A stretch of DNA of 64,000 nucleotides from Pseudomonadota bacterium (GCA_021819435.1 JAKARB010000005.1:124001-188000), one strand, 5' to 3'. Shown: positions 32,723 to 43,696, numbered from the stretch's first letter. Translations and numbers: made by a program. The notes: a model not told the origin generated them from the sequence alone.

Positions 32723-33760
32723 ATGAGCTTCAAGATGATCCGCACCGCTGCCGCCGCCATGGCACTCTCCCTGGTTGCCGGTGTGGCGCTGGCCAACGAT
32801 GTGACCGGCGCTGGCGCGACTTTCCCCGCCCCGCTGTACGCCAAGTGGGCGGCTGACTACAGCAACGCCACCAAGGTCAAGGTCAACTACCAGTCCGTGG
32901 GTTCGGGTGCCGGCATCAAGCAGATCAAGGCCAAGACCGTCGATTTCGGTGCTTCGGACATGCCGCTGGTGGACGCCGAGCTGGCCAAGGAAGGCCTGCT
33001 GCAATTCCCCACGGTGATCGGCGGCGTGGTGCCGGTGGTCAACGTCAAGGGCATCCAGCCTGGCCAGCTCAAGCTGACCGGCGAAGTGCTGGGCAACATC
33101 TACCTGGGCAAGATCACCCGCTGGAACGACGCTGCGATCGCCGCGCTGAACCCCGGCGTGGCGCTGCCTGACGCCCCGATCGCGCCGGTGCGCCGCGCTG
33201 ACGGTTCTGGCACCACCTTCATCTTTACAAACTACCTCTCGAAGGTGAATGCCGAGTGGAAGTCCAAGGTGGGTGAGGGCACTGCCGTGAACTGGCCCAC
33301 GGGCGCGGGCGGCAAGGGCAACGAGGGTGTGTCGGCCTTCGTGCAGCGCCTGCCGAACTCGATCGGCTACGTGGAGTACGCCTACGCCAAGCAGAACCGC
33401 ATGGCGCACGTCCAACTGAAGAACGCCGCCGGCAATTTCGTGGCGCCAGATGACGCGACCTTCAAGGCCGCCGCCGCCGCTGCCGACTGGAACAAGTCGT
33501 TCTACCAGATCCTGACCGAGCAACCTGGCAAGGAAGCCTGGCCCCTGACCGGCGCCACCTTCATCCTGATGCACAAGTCCCAGGACAAGCCGGCACAAGC
33601 CGCAGCAGCCCTGAAGTTCTTCGACTGGGCCTACGCCAACGGCGACACCTCTGCCTCCACCCTGGAATACGTGCCGCTGCCCGCCAACGTCAAGGACCTG
33701 GTTCGCAAGCAATGGGCTTCGGTGGTGGACACCTCTGGCAAGCCCGTGGGCTGGAAGTGA
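32723..33760 (+). CDS. pstS: Phosphate ABC transporter substrate-binding protein
   Basis: 345 residues with signal peptide MSFKMIRTAAAAMALSLVAG and cleavage likely after VALA. The mature chain starts NDVTGAGATFPAPLYAKW, as in PstS. The phosphate-contact segments VGSGAGIKQI, DFGASDMPL and RRADGSGTTFIFTNYL are present. It delivers phosphate to PstCA in the inner membrane. The start has GAAAGG upstream. It is the first gene of pstSCAB-phoU-phoB-phoR behind a PHO box. A strong hairpin lies between it and pstC. Confidence 0.97.
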   Translation: MSFKMIRTAAAAMALSLVAGVALANDVTGAGATFPAPLYAKWAADYSNATKVKVNYQSVGSGAGIKQIKAKTVDFGASDMPLVDAELAKEGLLQFPTVIGGVVPVVNVKGIQPGQLKLTGEVLGNIYLGKITRWNDAAIAALNPGVALPDAPIAPVRRADGSGTTFIFTNYLSKVNAEWKSKVGEGTAVNWPTGAGGKGNEGVSAFVQRLPNSIGYVEYAYAKQNRMAHVQLKNAAGNFVAPDDATFKAAAAAADWNKSFYQILTEQPGKEAWPLTGATFILMHKSQDKPAQAAAALKFFDWAYANGDTSASTLEYVPLPANVKDLVRKQWASVVDTSGKPVGWK

Positions 33761-33782
33761 TCTCTTGAGCAGTTGAACCATG

Positions 33783-33811
33783 ACCGGGCCGCCGAGCGAT
33801 CGGGGTCCGGT
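33783..33811 (+). other. Intercistronic hairpin between pstS and pstC
   Basis: ACCGGGCC / GGTCCGGT (one G-U pair) continues, across one bulged G, into CCGA / TCGG capped by the GNRA-type loop GCGA, a stem of 12 pairs. The T run is not adjacent, so it is more likely to stabilise or segment the pst transcript than to terminate it. Confidence 0.75.
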
Positions 33812-33865
33812 TACGCAGTTCTGATGTTTTTTGCAACACGCATCCACACCGTCATGGAGTGAGCG

Positions 33866-34897
33866 ATGGCCGCCATACTACCGACTGACCTGGGCGACGC
33901 GCCCGCGCCGTCCGACCGTAAAAACCAACGTCAGCCCATGACCAACCCGCCTTCCCGCCGTGTCCAGGCTCCCTGGGCAGATGCGGCTTTTGCACTGGCC
34001 GCCCGCGCTGCCGCCGTGCTCACGCTGTGCCTGCTGCTGGGCATCATCGGCTCCCTTGTCGTGGGCGCCTGGCCCGCCATCCGGGAGTACGGCCTGGGCT
34101 TCTTCACCAGCACCGCGTGGGACCCGGTCCAGGACCAGTACGGTGGCTTGGTGATGATCTATGGCACGCTGATGACATCGTTCATCGCGCTGCTGATCGC
34201 CGTGCCTGTGAGCTTCGGCATCGCCGTCTTCCTGACCGAGTTGTCGCCGGCCTGGCTCAAGCGTCCGTTGGGCATCGCCATCGAACTGCTGGCGGCCGTG
34301 CCGTCCATCGTTTATGGCATGTGGGGCCTGCTGGTGTTCGGCCCGATCCTGTCTGAATACGTTCAGCAGCCGTTGCAGGCCTTGACGGCCGGCGTGCCTT
34401 ATGTGGGCGCTTTCTTCTCGGGCCCGCCGGTGGGCATCGGCATCCTGTCGGCTGGCATCATCCTGGCGATCATGGTGATTCCTTTCATCGCCTCGGTGAT
34501 GCGTGACGTGTTCGAGGTGACGCCGCCGCTGCTCAAGGAATCGGCCTACGGGCTGGGTTCGACCACCTGGGAGGTGGTTTCGAAGGTGGTGCTGCCTTAC
34601 ACCAAGACCGGCGTGGTCGGCGGTGTGATGCTGGGCCTGGGCCGCGCGCTGGGCGAGACCATGGCCGTGACCTTCGTCATCGGCAACATGAACCAGTTGA
34701 ATTCGCTGTCCGTCTTCGAGGCGGCCAACAGCATCACCTCGGCCTTGGCCAATGAATTCGCCGAAGCCGGCGAGGGCCTGCACCAGGCCTCGCTGATCTA
34801 CCTCGGCCTGATCCTGTTCTTCATCACCTTCGTCGTGCTGGCCTTCTCGAAGGTGCTGCTGGCCCGCCTGAAGAAGTCCGAAGGAGCCCGTTCGTGA
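33866..34897 (+). CDS. pstC: Phosphate ABC transporter permease PstC
   Basis: 343 residues. The start at 33866 has GGAG upstream. An internal ATG (33938) would give 319 residues, nearer the usual length. Six membrane segments are visible, with the permease cytoplasmic loop [32 protein letters not shown] and [18 protein letters not shown], both PstC signatures. It forms the channel with PstA. The stop overlaps the pstA start (GTGA). Confidence 0.95.
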   Translation: MAAILPTDLGDAPAPSDRKNQRQPMTNPPSRRVQAPWADAAFALAARAAAVLTLCLLLGIIGSLVVGAWPAIREYGLGFFTSTAWDPVQDQYGGLVMIYGTLMTSFIALLIAVPVSFGIAVFLTELSPAWLKRPLGIAIELLAAVPSIVYGMWGLLVFGPILSEYVQQPLQALTAGVPYVGAFFSGPPVGIGILSAGIILAIMVIPFIASVMRDVFEVTPPLLKESAYGLGSTTWEVVSKVVLPYTKTGVVGGVMLGLGRALGETMAVTFVIGNMNQLNSLSVFEAANSITSALANEFAEAGEGLHQASLIYLGLILFFITFVVLAFSKVLLARLKKSEGARS

Positions 34898-35754
34898 GCA
34901 CCGCTGCCCTGCAAGCCATCCGTGCCCGCAAGCACGCCGGACGCAAGCGCGTCAATTTCATCGCCCTGACGCTGTCGCTGGGCGCCATGGCCTTCGGCCT
35001 GGTCTGGTTGGTCTGGATCTTGGTCGAGACGGTGCGGCTGGGCCTCGATGGCCTGGCGATCGCCACCTTCACACAGTCGACCCCGCCCCCGATGGAGGCC
35101 GGTGGCCTGGCCAACGCGCTGGTGGGCTCGCTGATGATGGTGGGCTTGGCCACGCTGATCGGCACGCCGGTGGGCATCCTGGCCGGCGTCTACCTGGCCG
35201 AGTATGGTCAAAAGGGCTGGCTGGGCAGCGCCACGCGCTTCATCAACGACATCCTGCTTTCGGCGCCTTCCATCGTGATTGGACTGTTCATTTATTCGGT
35301 GGTGGTGGCACGTTTCAAGACCTTCTCTGGCTGGGCTGGCGTGCTGGCGCTGGCGCTGATCGTGATCCCGGTGGTCATCCGAACCACAGAGAACATGCTG
35401 TCGTTGATTCCCAATGCCCTGCGTGAAGCAGCCTACGCGCTGGGCACCCCGAAGTGGAAGGTGATCTTGAGCATCACGCTGAAGTCGGCTCGCGCTGGCG
35501 TCATCACCGGCATCCTGCTGGCCGTGGCTCGCATCGCAGGTGAGACTGCCCCGCTGCTGTTCACCGCGCTGTCCAACCAGTTCTTCACGACCGACATGAG
35601 CGGCCCGATGGCCAGCCTGCCGGTCACGATCTTCAAGTTCGCCATGAGCCCCTATGAGAACTGGCAGAAGCTGGCCTGGGCAGGCGTGTTCATCATCACC
35701 ATCGGCGTGCTGGCACTCAATGTGATCGCCCGCAGCATGTTCCGCCAGCGCTGA
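34894..35754 (+). CDS. pstA: Phosphate ABC transporter permease PstA
   Basis: 286 residues from a GTG start that overlaps the pstC stop, with AAGGAG before it. It has six hydrophobic segments and the family loop [26 protein letters not shown], then [21 protein letters not shown]. It pairs with PstC. It lies 38 bases before pstB. Confidence 0.95.
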   Translation: MSTAALQAIRARKHAGRKRVNFIALTLSLGAMAFGLVWLVWILVETVRLGLDGLAIATFTQSTPPPMEAGGLANALVGSLMMVGLATLIGTPVGILAGVYLAEYGQKGWLGSATRFINDILLSAPSIVIGLFIYSVVVARFKTFSGWAGVLALALIVIPVVIRTTENMLSLIPNALREAAYALGTPKWKVILSITLKSARAGVITGILLAVARIAGETAPLLFTALSNQFFTTDMSGPMASLPVTIFKFAMSPYENWQKLAWAGVFIITIGVLALNVIARSMFRQR

Positions 35755-35792
35755 TTCGCGCGGCATCGAGACCCACATCAAAGAGACGCATC

Positions 35793-36578
35793 ATGGACGC
35801 CAAAGTGCACACCAACGATCCCGTCAAGGCCAAGCTGGCCGTCAAGAACCTGAACTTCTATTACGGCAAGTTCCATGCGTTGAAGAACGTGAACATGGAC
35901 CTGCCCGAGAAGAAGGTCACCGCTTTCATCGGCCCTTCGGGCTGCGGCAAGTCGACTCTGCTGCGCACCTTCAACCGCATGTTCGAGCTCTACCCCGAGC
36001 AGCGCGCCGAAGGCCAGATCTTGCTCGACGGCCAGGACATCTTGACCACCAAGGAAGACGTCTCGCTGATTCGCGCTCGGGTGGGCATGGTGTTCCAAAA
36101 GCCCACGCCTTTCCCGATGTCGATCTACGAGAACATCGCCTTCGGCGTGCGCCTGTTCGAGAACCTCTCGCGCAGCGAGATGGACGAGCGCGTGGAGTGG
36201 GCTTTGAAGAAGGCCGCGCTTTGGAATGAAGTCAAAGACAAGCTCAACCAGAGCGGCTCGGGCCTCTCGGGTGGCCAGCAGCAGCGCCTGTGCATCGCGC
36301 GCGGCATCGCCATCAAGCCGGAGGTGCTGCTGCTTGACGAGCCTTGTTCGGCGCTGGACCCGATCTCCACCGGCAAGATCGAAGAGCTGATCCATGAACT
36401 CAAGGACGACTACACCGTCCTGATCGTGACCCACAACATGCAACAGGCCGCCCGCTGCTCGGACTACACGGCCTACATGTACCTGGGCGAGCTCATCGAG
36501 TTCGGCGCGACGACGGACATCTTCATGAAGCCCAAGCGCACCGAGACCGAGGACTACATCACCGGCCGCTTCGGTTGA
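35793..36578 (+). CDS. pstB: Phosphate ABC transporter ATP-binding protein PstB
   Basis: 261 residues. Walker A is [10 protein letters not shown], the Q-loop is [15 protein letters not shown] (a PstB signature), the ABC motif is [15 protein letters not shown], Walker B is [12 protein letters not shown] and the H-loop is IVTHNM. It powers phosphate import and also signals phosphate state to PhoR through PhoU. AAGAGA serves as ribosome binding site. phoU follows after 26 bases. Confidence 0.97.
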   Translation: MDAKVHTNDPVKAKLAVKNLNFYYGKFHALKNVNMDLPEKKVTAFIGPSGCGKSTLLRTFNRMFELYPEQRAEGQILLDGQDILTTKEDVSLIRARVGMVFQKPTPFPMSIYENIAFGVRLFENLSRSEMDERVEWALKKAALWNEVKDKLNQSGSGLSGGQQQRLCIARGIAIKPEVLLLDEPCSALDPISTGKIEELIHELKDDYTVLIVTHNMQQAARCSDYTAYMYLGELIEFGATTDIFMKPKRTETEDYITGRFG

Positions 36579-36604
36579 CCTGCCACAAGAACAAGGAGAA
36601 AGCC

Positions 36605-37312
36605 ATGACCGACAAACACCTCTCCAGCCAGTTCGACGCCGAGCTCAGCGGCATTTCCACGCGCGTGCTGGAAATGGGCGGCCTGGTCGAATCGCAGGTT
36701 GCCCTGGCCATCGAGGCCCTGACCCATTTCAACGGCGATGTCGCCAGCCAGGTGCTGGTTTCCGAAGAGAAGGTCAACCTGATGGAGATGCAGATCGACG
36801 CCGACCTGTCGACCATCATCGCCCGCCGCCAGCCCACGGCGCGTGACCTGCGCCTCTTGATCGCCATCTCCAAGACCATCGGCAACCTCGAGCGCGTGGG
36901 CGACGAAGCGGCCCGCATCGCCCGCACCGTGCAGCGCCTGATCAACACGGGCGTGTCCTCGCGCCTGCGCCTGCCGGTGGGCGACGTGTCCTTCGAAGCC
37001 GGCCTGGCCACCGCCTCTCTGCGCAAGTCGCTCGACGCCTTTGCCCGCCTGGACACGCAGACCGCGCTGGAAGTCATTAAGAGCGACAACGAGATCGACG
37101 CCGAGTTCGACGGCCTGATGCGCAAGCTCATCACCTACATGATGGAAGACCCGCGCACCATCTCCGCCTCGATCGACCTGGTGTTCGTGGCCAAGGCCAT
37201 CGAGCGCGTGGGCGACCACGCCAAGAACCTGGCCGAGCAGGTGATCTACATCGTCAAGGGGGCCGACGTGCGTCACAACACGCCCGAGGCCGTCGAGAAC
37301 ATCATCAAGTGA
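36605..37312 (+). CDS. phoU: Phosphate signalling protein PhoU
   Basis: 235 residues, all helical, made of two three-helix PhoU repeats. Each has the metal-binding E/D-rich pattern: LLIAISKTIGNLERVGDEAARIA in the first and ASIDLVFVAKAIERVGDHAKNLAE in the second. It represses PhoR activity when phosphate is plentiful. The start at 36605 has AAGGAG before it. An ATG-equivalent ten codons earlier overlaps pstB and is less likely. It is followed by phoB after 16 bases. Confidence 0.96.
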   Translation: MTDKHLSSQFDAELSGISTRVLEMGGLVESQVALAIEALTHFNGDVASQVLVSEEKVNLMEMQIDADLSTIIARRQPTARDLRLLIAISKTIGNLERVGDEAARIARTVQRLINTGVSSRLRLPVGDVSFEAGLATASLRKSLDAFARLDTQTALEVIKSDNEIDAEFDGLMRKLITYMMEDPRTISASIDLVFVAKAIERVGDHAKNLAEQVIYIVKGADVRHNTPEAVENIIK

Positions 37313-37328
37313 TGACGGGAGGCCGACC

Positions 37329-38030
37329 ATGAGCCGTGTGTTGGTGGTGGAAGACGAACCGGCGATCGCCGAGCTGATCGCGCTGAACCTGCGTCACTCG
37401 GGCTTCGAGGTGACGCTGGCCGGCGATGCCGAACAGGCTCAACTCGAGATCGACAAGGTGTTGCCCGATCTGGTGCTGCTGGACTGGATGCTGCCCGGGC
37501 AGTCGGGTCTGACCCTGGCCAAGCGCTGGCGTGGCGTGGCGCGCACGCGTGACCTGCCGATCATCATGTTGACCGCGCGCGCCGAAGAGGTGGACAAGGT
37601 CGCGGGGCTGGACGCCGGTGCCGACGACTACCTGACCAAGCCCTTCTCGACGCACGAGTTGATGGCCCGCGTGCGCGCCGTGCTGCGCCGCAAGGCCCCG
37701 CAGGCGCTGGACTCTGCCGTCGAAGTGGCCGGCCTGCGGCTGGATCCGGCCACGCGCCGCGTCTGCCGGGGCGATCAGGAGGTCAAGATCGGCCCGACCG
37801 AATTCAAGCTGCTGCACTTCTTCATGACGCACCCCGAGCGCGTGCACAGCCGTGCGCAACTGCTCGACCGCGTCTGGGGCGACCACGTTTTCATCGAAGA
37901 GCGCACCGTGGACGTTCACGTCAAGCGCCTGCGCGAGGCCCTGGCCCCGGTGCAACGTTCGTCCCTGATCGAGACCGTGAGAGGCGCCGGTTACCGACTC
38001 ACGCAGCAAGTGGTGGACGTGGCCGCCTGA
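37329..38030 (+). CDS. phoB: Phosphate regulon response regulator PhoB
   Basis: 233 residues. The receiver domain has acidic E8/D9, phosphoacceptor D52 (LLDWMLPG), Thr in IMLTARAEE and Lys in LTKPFS. The C-terminal winged helix of the OmpR/PhoB class contains the recognition helix ERTVDVHVKRLREAL and the wing RGAGYRLT. It binds the PHO boxes seen upstream of pstS and of the fasciclin gene. GGAGG precedes the start. It is co-transcribed with phoU and phoR. Confidence 0.97.
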   Translation: MSRVLVVEDEPAIAELIALNLRHSGFEVTLAGDAEQAQLEIDKVLPDLVLLDWMLPGQSGLTLAKRWRGVARTRDLPIIMLTARAEEVDKVAGLDAGADDYLTKPFSTHELMARVRAVLRRKAPQALDSAVEVAGLRLDPATRRVCRGDQEVKIGPTEFKLLHFFMTHPERVHSRAQLLDRVWGDHVFIEERTVDVHVKRLREALAPVQRSSLIETVRGAGYRLTQQVVDVAA

Positions 38031-38071
38031 CCTCGCCTCATCTCACCTGACATTTCCCGGACAAGACAACC

Positions 38072-39424
38072 GTGGATTCAAGCAATTCGTGGCTCATCTC
38101 GCGGGTCGCGTTGCGACTCGCCGTGGGCATGGCTGGCGGCCTGGCCGGCTACTGGATCGGGCAGCACATGGGCTACCCCGTGGCGGCAGGGGCCGCAGCG
38201 GCCTCATCCGCCGTGCTGCTGCTGTCGGTCTCCGACACCCTGCATGGGCACGCGCTGCTCGACTGGCTGCGCAACCCTGAGTCGCCAGGGCCCAGCCTGC
38301 CAGGCATTTGGGGGGAGCTCTCGCACCGCGTCGAGCGCCTGCTGCGCTCGCGTGACGCGGACATCGCGCATGAGCGTGGTGAACTGCAGCAGTTCCTATC
38401 CGCCATCGAGGCCTCGCCGAACGGCGTCATGCTGCTCGATGAGACCGATCACATCACCTGGATCAGCCCGGCTGCTGCTGACCACTTCGGACTCAACCGC
38501 CACCGCGACCTGGAGCAGCGCGTCACCAACCTGATTCGCCAGCCAGCCTTTGTTCAATATCTGCAGTCGGGCGACTTCAGCGAATCGGTGAAGTGCCCCA
38601 TGTCGCGCGGCGGCTTGAGCTGGCTGCTGATCCAGATCCGCGAATTCGGCGAGGGCCGCAAGCTGGTGCTCTCGCAGGACATCACCGAGCGCGAGCGTGC
38701 CGACACCATGCGGCGAGATTTCGTGGCCAATGTGTCGCACGAGATCCGCACGCCACTGACGGTGCTGATGGGCTTCATCGAGACCCTGGGGGCGCTGCCG
38801 CTGACCGAGGTCGAGCGCAAGCGCGTGATCACGCTCATGTCGGAGCAGGCTGATCGCATGCAGAGCCTGGTCTCCGACCTGCTGACGCTGGCCCAGATCG
38901 AAGGCAGCCCGCGCCCGGCCTCGGACCGGTGGGTGCCGGTGGAGCGCCTGATGCAGCGGGTTGCCAACGACGCTCGAGGTTTGTCGAAAGACCGCCATCC
39001 CATCCACCTGTTGCCCCAACCCTTCGATGTCGAGGCTGAGATATCCGGTGTTGAGAGTGAATGGCTCAGCGCCATGGGCAACCTGGTTTCGAACGCCATC
39101 CGCTACACCCCTGCGGGGCAATCCATCGAGATCCAATGGAGCATGCTGCCCGATGGCAGCGCCGAGTTCAGCGTGCAAGACCATGGCATCGGCATCGCGC
39201 CGGAGCACCTGCCGCGGCTGACCGAACGCTTCTACCGCGTCGACGGCAGCCGCTCACGCGACACCGGTGGTACCGGCCTGGGGCTGTCCATCGTCAAGCA
39301 CGTGATCCAGCGCCATGGTGGCGAGTTGAAGATCACCAGCGAGCAGGGCAAGGGCTCGATCTTCACGCTGCACATCCCCGCGATGCGGGTTCGCCACGCG
39401 ATGGCTGACACAGCCATCGGCTGA
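38072..39424 (+). CDS. phoR: Phosphate regulon sensor histidine kinase PhoR
   Basis: 450 residues from a GTG start without a clear ribosome binding site. Two N-terminal hydrophobic stretches (about 14-30 and 36-53) anchor it. A PAS domain (about 108-205) follows, then the dimerisation helix with H223 in FVANVSHEIRTPLT and the ATPase N, G1 and G2 boxes (GNLVSNAIRYTP, DHGIGIAPEHLPRL, GGTGLGLSIV). It phosphorylates PhoB when PstSCAB-PhoU reports low phosphate. It converges with the glycosyltransferase gene, 47 bases away. Confidence 0.96.
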   Translation: MDSSNSWLISRVALRLAVGMAGGLAGYWIGQHMGYPVAAGAAAASSAVLLLSVSDTLHGHALLDWLRNPESPGPSLPGIWGELSHRVERLLRSRDADIAHERGELQQFLSAIEASPNGVMLLDETDHITWISPAAADHFGLNRHRDLEQRVTNLIRQPAFVQYLQSGDFSESVKCPMSRGGLSWLLIQIREFGEGRKLVLSQDITERERADTMRRDFVANVSHEIRTPLTVLMGFIETLGALPLTEVERKRVITLMSEQADRMQSLVSDLLTLAQIEGSPRPASDRWVPVERLMQRVANDARGLSKDRHPIHLLPQPFDVEAEISGVESEWLSAMGNLVSNAIRYTPAGQSIEIQWSMLPDGSAEFSVQDHGIGIAPEHLPRLTERFYRVDGSRSRDTGGTGLGLSIVKHVIQRHGGELKITSEQGKGSIFTLHIPAMRVRHAMADTAIG

Positions 39425-39471
39425 GTGCCAGACGAGCACTGGCTCAGGCCTGACCCCGCACCAGCGGCAGC

Positions 39472-41247
39472 TCAGTCGATGCCATCCAGCGGGCCAGCCG
39501 CGACTTCTTCGATTTCATCGAAGGGTTCGTGCTGCGCCTTGCCTGTTACCAAGCCGTTGTGGCGTCGATAGATCACCACCAGCTCCGAATTCCGCGTGCG
39601 CTGGTTGTATTGCGCGACCTTGCGCCAGCCTGGCAGCAAAGGCGCGTTCGCGCGCGGGTGGATGCGCACCACCACGCTGCCGCAACCCTGCTTGCGCATG
39701 GAAAGCGGGTCATTGGCCAGGCCATCGACGCGATAGCCCCCGTAGTACTCCATGGCGGTCAGCAGGCCCACGGGCGCGTCGGGCGCGCACACCAGTTCCG
39801 AGCGCGGCATGTACGGCGAGATGCGTGCCATCAATTGGCGATAACTGCGGGCCTGGTCCAGCAAGGGCAACAGCAGGGTCATGGTGAGCAGCCAGCACAG
39901 CGCCACGCCGCCTGCGGGCAACACCAGACTCTTCCAGAGCGCGTGCGAGCGCCGCGCCGTGCGCCAGCGCACCAGCCACAGCCATAGGCTGGTGCCCAGC
40001 AGCGCAAAAACCAGCGCGATCGGGCTGAAACCGATCACCGCCCCGGGCACCAGCTTCAGCACATTGGTGGCCGTGCGCTCGGGGTGCCCGGTCTGAATCG
40101 CGACGTAAGCCAGCCAGATGAGTCCGGCGCACACCGTGAAGAAGCACACCGAGAACCAGTCGATTGCCGCGCCCAGGCTACGCTGGAGTGTCGGCAGGGC
40201 GAACGCCGCCAGCGCAGCCAGCGCGGGCAAGGTGATCAGCAAGGCGCGGTCGTTGCCGCCCATGAATGTGCACGACGCCAGGCCCACCAAGGAGATGAGC
40301 AAGGGCATTGCGATGTGTCGGCGCGTGACCTGATGGCGCCAATGCCAAAGCGTGAGCGCGGCCAGCGGCAGCACAGGCCAGGTGAACCATGTCAGCAGTT
40401 GCAGGATGGATCCGAAGCGCCAATCATGGCCCGTGCGCACGCTCCAGCCCGGCAAGCCCAGAGAGATCAGGCCGATGACCAGGCCAGCGGCCAGCGCCAT
40501 CCCCAACAGCACCCACTTGATGTGGGCGCGAACCTCGGCGTGGCTGGAGCGCAGGCAGACGATGGCCGCCGCGCAGCCCAGCAACAAGGAAACCGTCGGG
40601 CTGCCACTGCCTGCCATGACTGGCAAAGCCAGCGTGGTGGCCAAGATGGCCGTGATCGAACCTTGCTGCGCCGCAGCCATGCCGAACAACAGCATGGTTG
40701 CGCCAGTGAGCTGCACCAATTCCGGTGTGGTCTCGTGGCCCAGTTGCAGCAGGCCCAGGCTGGCGATCAGCGCAAGCAGGGCGCCATCCGCCACCGCGCG
40801 CGCGTAGTCGCGTGGTTGTGCTTCACCGCCAAAAGCCAGGGGCACGGGCTGTGCTGCCTCGGTGCGGGCCAAGTGGTAAGTGGCGTACCAGGTCAGGGCA
40901 AAAACAGCGGCGAGCAGCAGGGCGAAGGGCAGGCGTGCTGCCAGCGCTGGGTCCACCCAGGGTGACAACAGCGAAATGGCTGCGCCGCCGATCCAGTAGG
41001 GCAGGATGCCGCCCTGCGTCGGGTGCACGCCGCCGACGTGCGGGGTCAGCCAGGAAGCCTGGCCCAGCGCCAGGCTCCACATCTGCCCGAACGCTGCGAT
41101 GTCTTCGTTCTTCCACGGGTCACGCCCCAGCAGGCCAGGCAGCAAGTAAGCCGCGCAGAACAGCAGCAAGGCCAGACGAGGCAGGCGCTGCGCCGCCTTC
41201 TGGGTCACCAGGGCGGGAGATGCGTGAGGCAGTTGCGAATGGCGCAT
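39472..41247 (-). CDS. Membrane glycosyltransferase, GT-C fold (ArnT/PMT-like)
   Basis: 591 residues with roughly 11-12 hydrophobic segments and a C-terminal extramembrane region of about 110 residues. The first periplasmic loop (GRDPWKNEDIAAF) holds adjacent acidic residues where GT39/GT83 enzymes have their catalytic DE/DD motif, followed by PHVGGVHPTQGGILPYW. Such enzymes move sugars from a polyprenyl-phosphate donor to lipid A or protein. The donor and acceptor here are unknown. It lies between phoR and rpmE2 without clear operon partners. Confidence 0.75.
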   Translation of the reverse strand: MRHSQLPHASPALVTQKAAQRLPRLALLLFCAAYLLPGLLGRDPWKNEDIAAFGQMWSLALGQASWLTPHVGGVHPTQGGILPYWIGGAAISLLSPWVDPALAARLPFALLLAAVFALTWYATYHLARTEAAQPVPLAFGGEAQPRDYARAVADGALLALIASLGLLQLGHETTPELVQLTGATMLLFGMAAAQQGSITAILATTLALPVMAGSGSPTVSLLLGCAAAIVCLRSSHAEVRAHIKWVLLGMALAAGLVIGLISLGLPGWSVRTGHDWRFGSILQLLTWFTWPVLPLAALTLWHWRHQVTRRHIAMPLLISLVGLASCTFMGGNDRALLITLPALAALAAFALPTLQRSLGAAIDWFSVCFFTVCAGLIWLAYVAIQTGHPERTATNVLKLVPGAVIGFSPIALVFALLGTSLWLWLVRWRTARRSHALWKSLVLPAGGVALCWLLTMTLLLPLLDQARSYRQLMARISPYMPRSELVCAPDAPVGLLTAMEYYGGYRVDGLANDPLSMRKQGCGSVVVRIHPRANAPLLPGWRKVAQYNQRTRNSELVVIYRRHNGLVTGKAQHEPFDEIEEVAAGPLDGID

Positions 41248-41317
41248 GGGTGGCGAAACGCTTCAAGGGGCGCGCTGGCTGACGGCTCGGCGCTGGTTCA
41301 CGGCAGGCTTGCGAATG

Positions 41318-41341
41318 AAAAAGGGCAGCCTGAGCTGCCCT
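41318..41341 (-). terminator. Rho-independent terminator after rpmE2
   Basis: GGGCAGC / GCTGCCC (7 bp, loop CTGA) is followed on the minus strand by five T. It lies about 80 bases past the rpmE2 stop. Confidence 0.85.
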
Positions 41342-41419
41342 GACGTTGCGCAACGGCGGGCGTTGCGACGGTGTTCTGCGACATCCGGACCAGGCCAGGC
41401 CCAGCCGGACGTCCCGCGA

Positions 41420-41677
41420 TCACTTGCGGAATTGAGCGAACTTGTTGCGGAACTTCTCGACGCGACCGCCCAGGTTGTCGACCGACTTCTGGGTGCCGGT
41501 GTAGAAGGCGTGCGATTCGGAAGAGGTTTCCAGCTTGAACAGGGGCAGTTCGCGGCCGTCATCCAGCTTGATGGTGTCCTTGGTGGGAGCGCAGGAACGG
41601 GTGACGAACTGGAAGCCGTTGGATTGGTCCAGGAAGACGACTTCGCGGTAGTTGGGGTGGATACCTTGCTTGGGCAT
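41420..41677 (-). CDS. rpmE2: 50S ribosomal protein L31 type B
   Basis: 85 residues. [24 protein letters not shown] is the type B signature, with [11 protein letters not shown] near the end. The zinc-binding Cys pairs of the type A protein are absent and only one Cys remains, so this is the zinc-independent form. In many bacteria that form is expressed when zinc is low. The start at 41677 has GAGG upstream. The frame extends 33 codons further without support. It lies just downstream of rho on the same strand, with a terminator and promoter between. Confidence 0.95.
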   Translation of the reverse strand: MPKQGIHPNYREVVFLDQSNGFQFVTRSCAPTKDTIKLDDGRELPLFKLETSSESHAFYTGTQKSVDNLGGRVEKFRNKFAQFRK

Positions 41678-41761
41678 GGGAAACCTCGTGCTGTTTGCAA
41701 ATTGCATGTCCGGGAGCCACCCGGCACCATGCCAGGCACTTTCCGACAGCGGAAAACGCGA

Positions 41762-41767
41762 GAGTAT
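41762..41767 (-). promoter_or_regulatory. -10 box candidate for rpmE2
   Basis: TATACT on the minus strand lies 85 bases before the rpmE2 start and directly after the rho terminator stem. The expected -35 overlaps that stem and is poor. I see no clear Zur palindrome. Confidence 0.4.
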
Positions 41768-41770
41768 AGC

Positions 41771-41811
41771 ACCCAAAATGAAATGGCCCCGAGCCGAAAG
41801 GGCGTCGGGGC
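41771..41811 (-). terminator. Terminator after rho
   Basis: GGCCCCGA / TCGGGGCC (8 bp) with a 12-base loop is followed on the minus strand by ATTTCATTTT. It lies 37 bases past the rho stop. Confidence 0.75.
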
Positions 41812-41847
41812 CGTGAAGTCCGTCTCGGGTGACTGCCAGGGGCTTAT

Positions 41848-43116
<1,269 letters not shown>

Positions 43117-43276
43117 GGATGGGTACCCTGAACGTGAAACCCGAATCGGGCGGAAGCCGTCGGGTTGGGGAAATTCGTGGGCTGGGGAGAAATTCGGGAA
43201 GTCCGCAAGCCTGGGGCGCGTGGCGGCATTGGCCGCTGGCCCCGGCGGGTCACCGGGTGGCCGGTGAGCCTTCAGG

Positions 43277-43310
43277 CATTGCCCTCATCGAAGGCAATGT
43301 GGGCATTATA
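43277..43310 (-). promoter_or_regulatory. rho promoter -10 and leader stem
   Basis: TATAAT is found on the minus strand at 43305-43310, and the -35 region is only T-rich. Immediately after it, CATTGCC / GGCAATG (43277-43283, 43293-43299) would form a stem near the 5' end of a leader of about 180 bases before rho. Confidence 0.55.
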
Positions 43311-43324
43311 GGGGTGGTCTGAAG

Positions 43325-43358
43325 AAAAAAACCGCCGGCCGGATTCGGTGCGGCGGTT
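43325..43358 (-). terminator. Rho-independent terminator after trxA
   Basis: AACCGCCG / CGGCGGTT (8 bp) is followed on the minus strand by seven T. It begins 9 bases past the trxA stop and separates trxA from rho. Confidence 0.9.
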
Positions 43359-43366
43359 GGCCTCGA

Positions 43367-43696
43367 TCACAGCTGGCTGTCGATGAAGGCGGTCAGCTGT
43401 GCCTTGGAGAGGGCGCCGACCTTCGTGGCGGCCAGTTGGCCACCCTTGAAGATCATCAGGGTGGGGATACCGCGGATGCCGAACTTGGCGGGCACTTCGC
43501 GGTTCTGGTCGACGTTCATCTTGGCGACGGCGAGGCGACCGTTGTAGTCCTTGGCCACTTCGTCCAGGATGGGGGCGATCATCTTGCAGGGGCCGCACCA
43601 TTCGGCCCAGTAGTCCACCAGCACGGGCTGGGCGGCTTGCAGAACGTCGGCATCGAAGGATGCGTCGGAGATGTGTTTGATCAGGTCGCTGCTCAT
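43367..43696 (-). CDS. trxA: Thioredoxin 1
   Basis: 109 residues. The redox site WCGPC has Cys34 and Cys37, with the cis-Pro in GIPTLMIF and buried Asp in VLVDYWAEW. It is a general disulfide reductase and supplies ribonucleotide reductase among others. The start has GAGGACAG upstream. It is divergent from the addB-like gene, with 143 bases between the starts, and lies upstream of rho on the same strand, a common neighbourhood. Confidence 0.97.
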   Translation of the reverse strand: MSSDLIKHISDASFDADVLQAAQPVLVDYWAEWCGPCKMIAPILDEVAKDYNGRLAVAKMNVDQNREVPAKFGIRGIPTLMIFKGGQLAATKVGALSKAQLTAFIDSQL

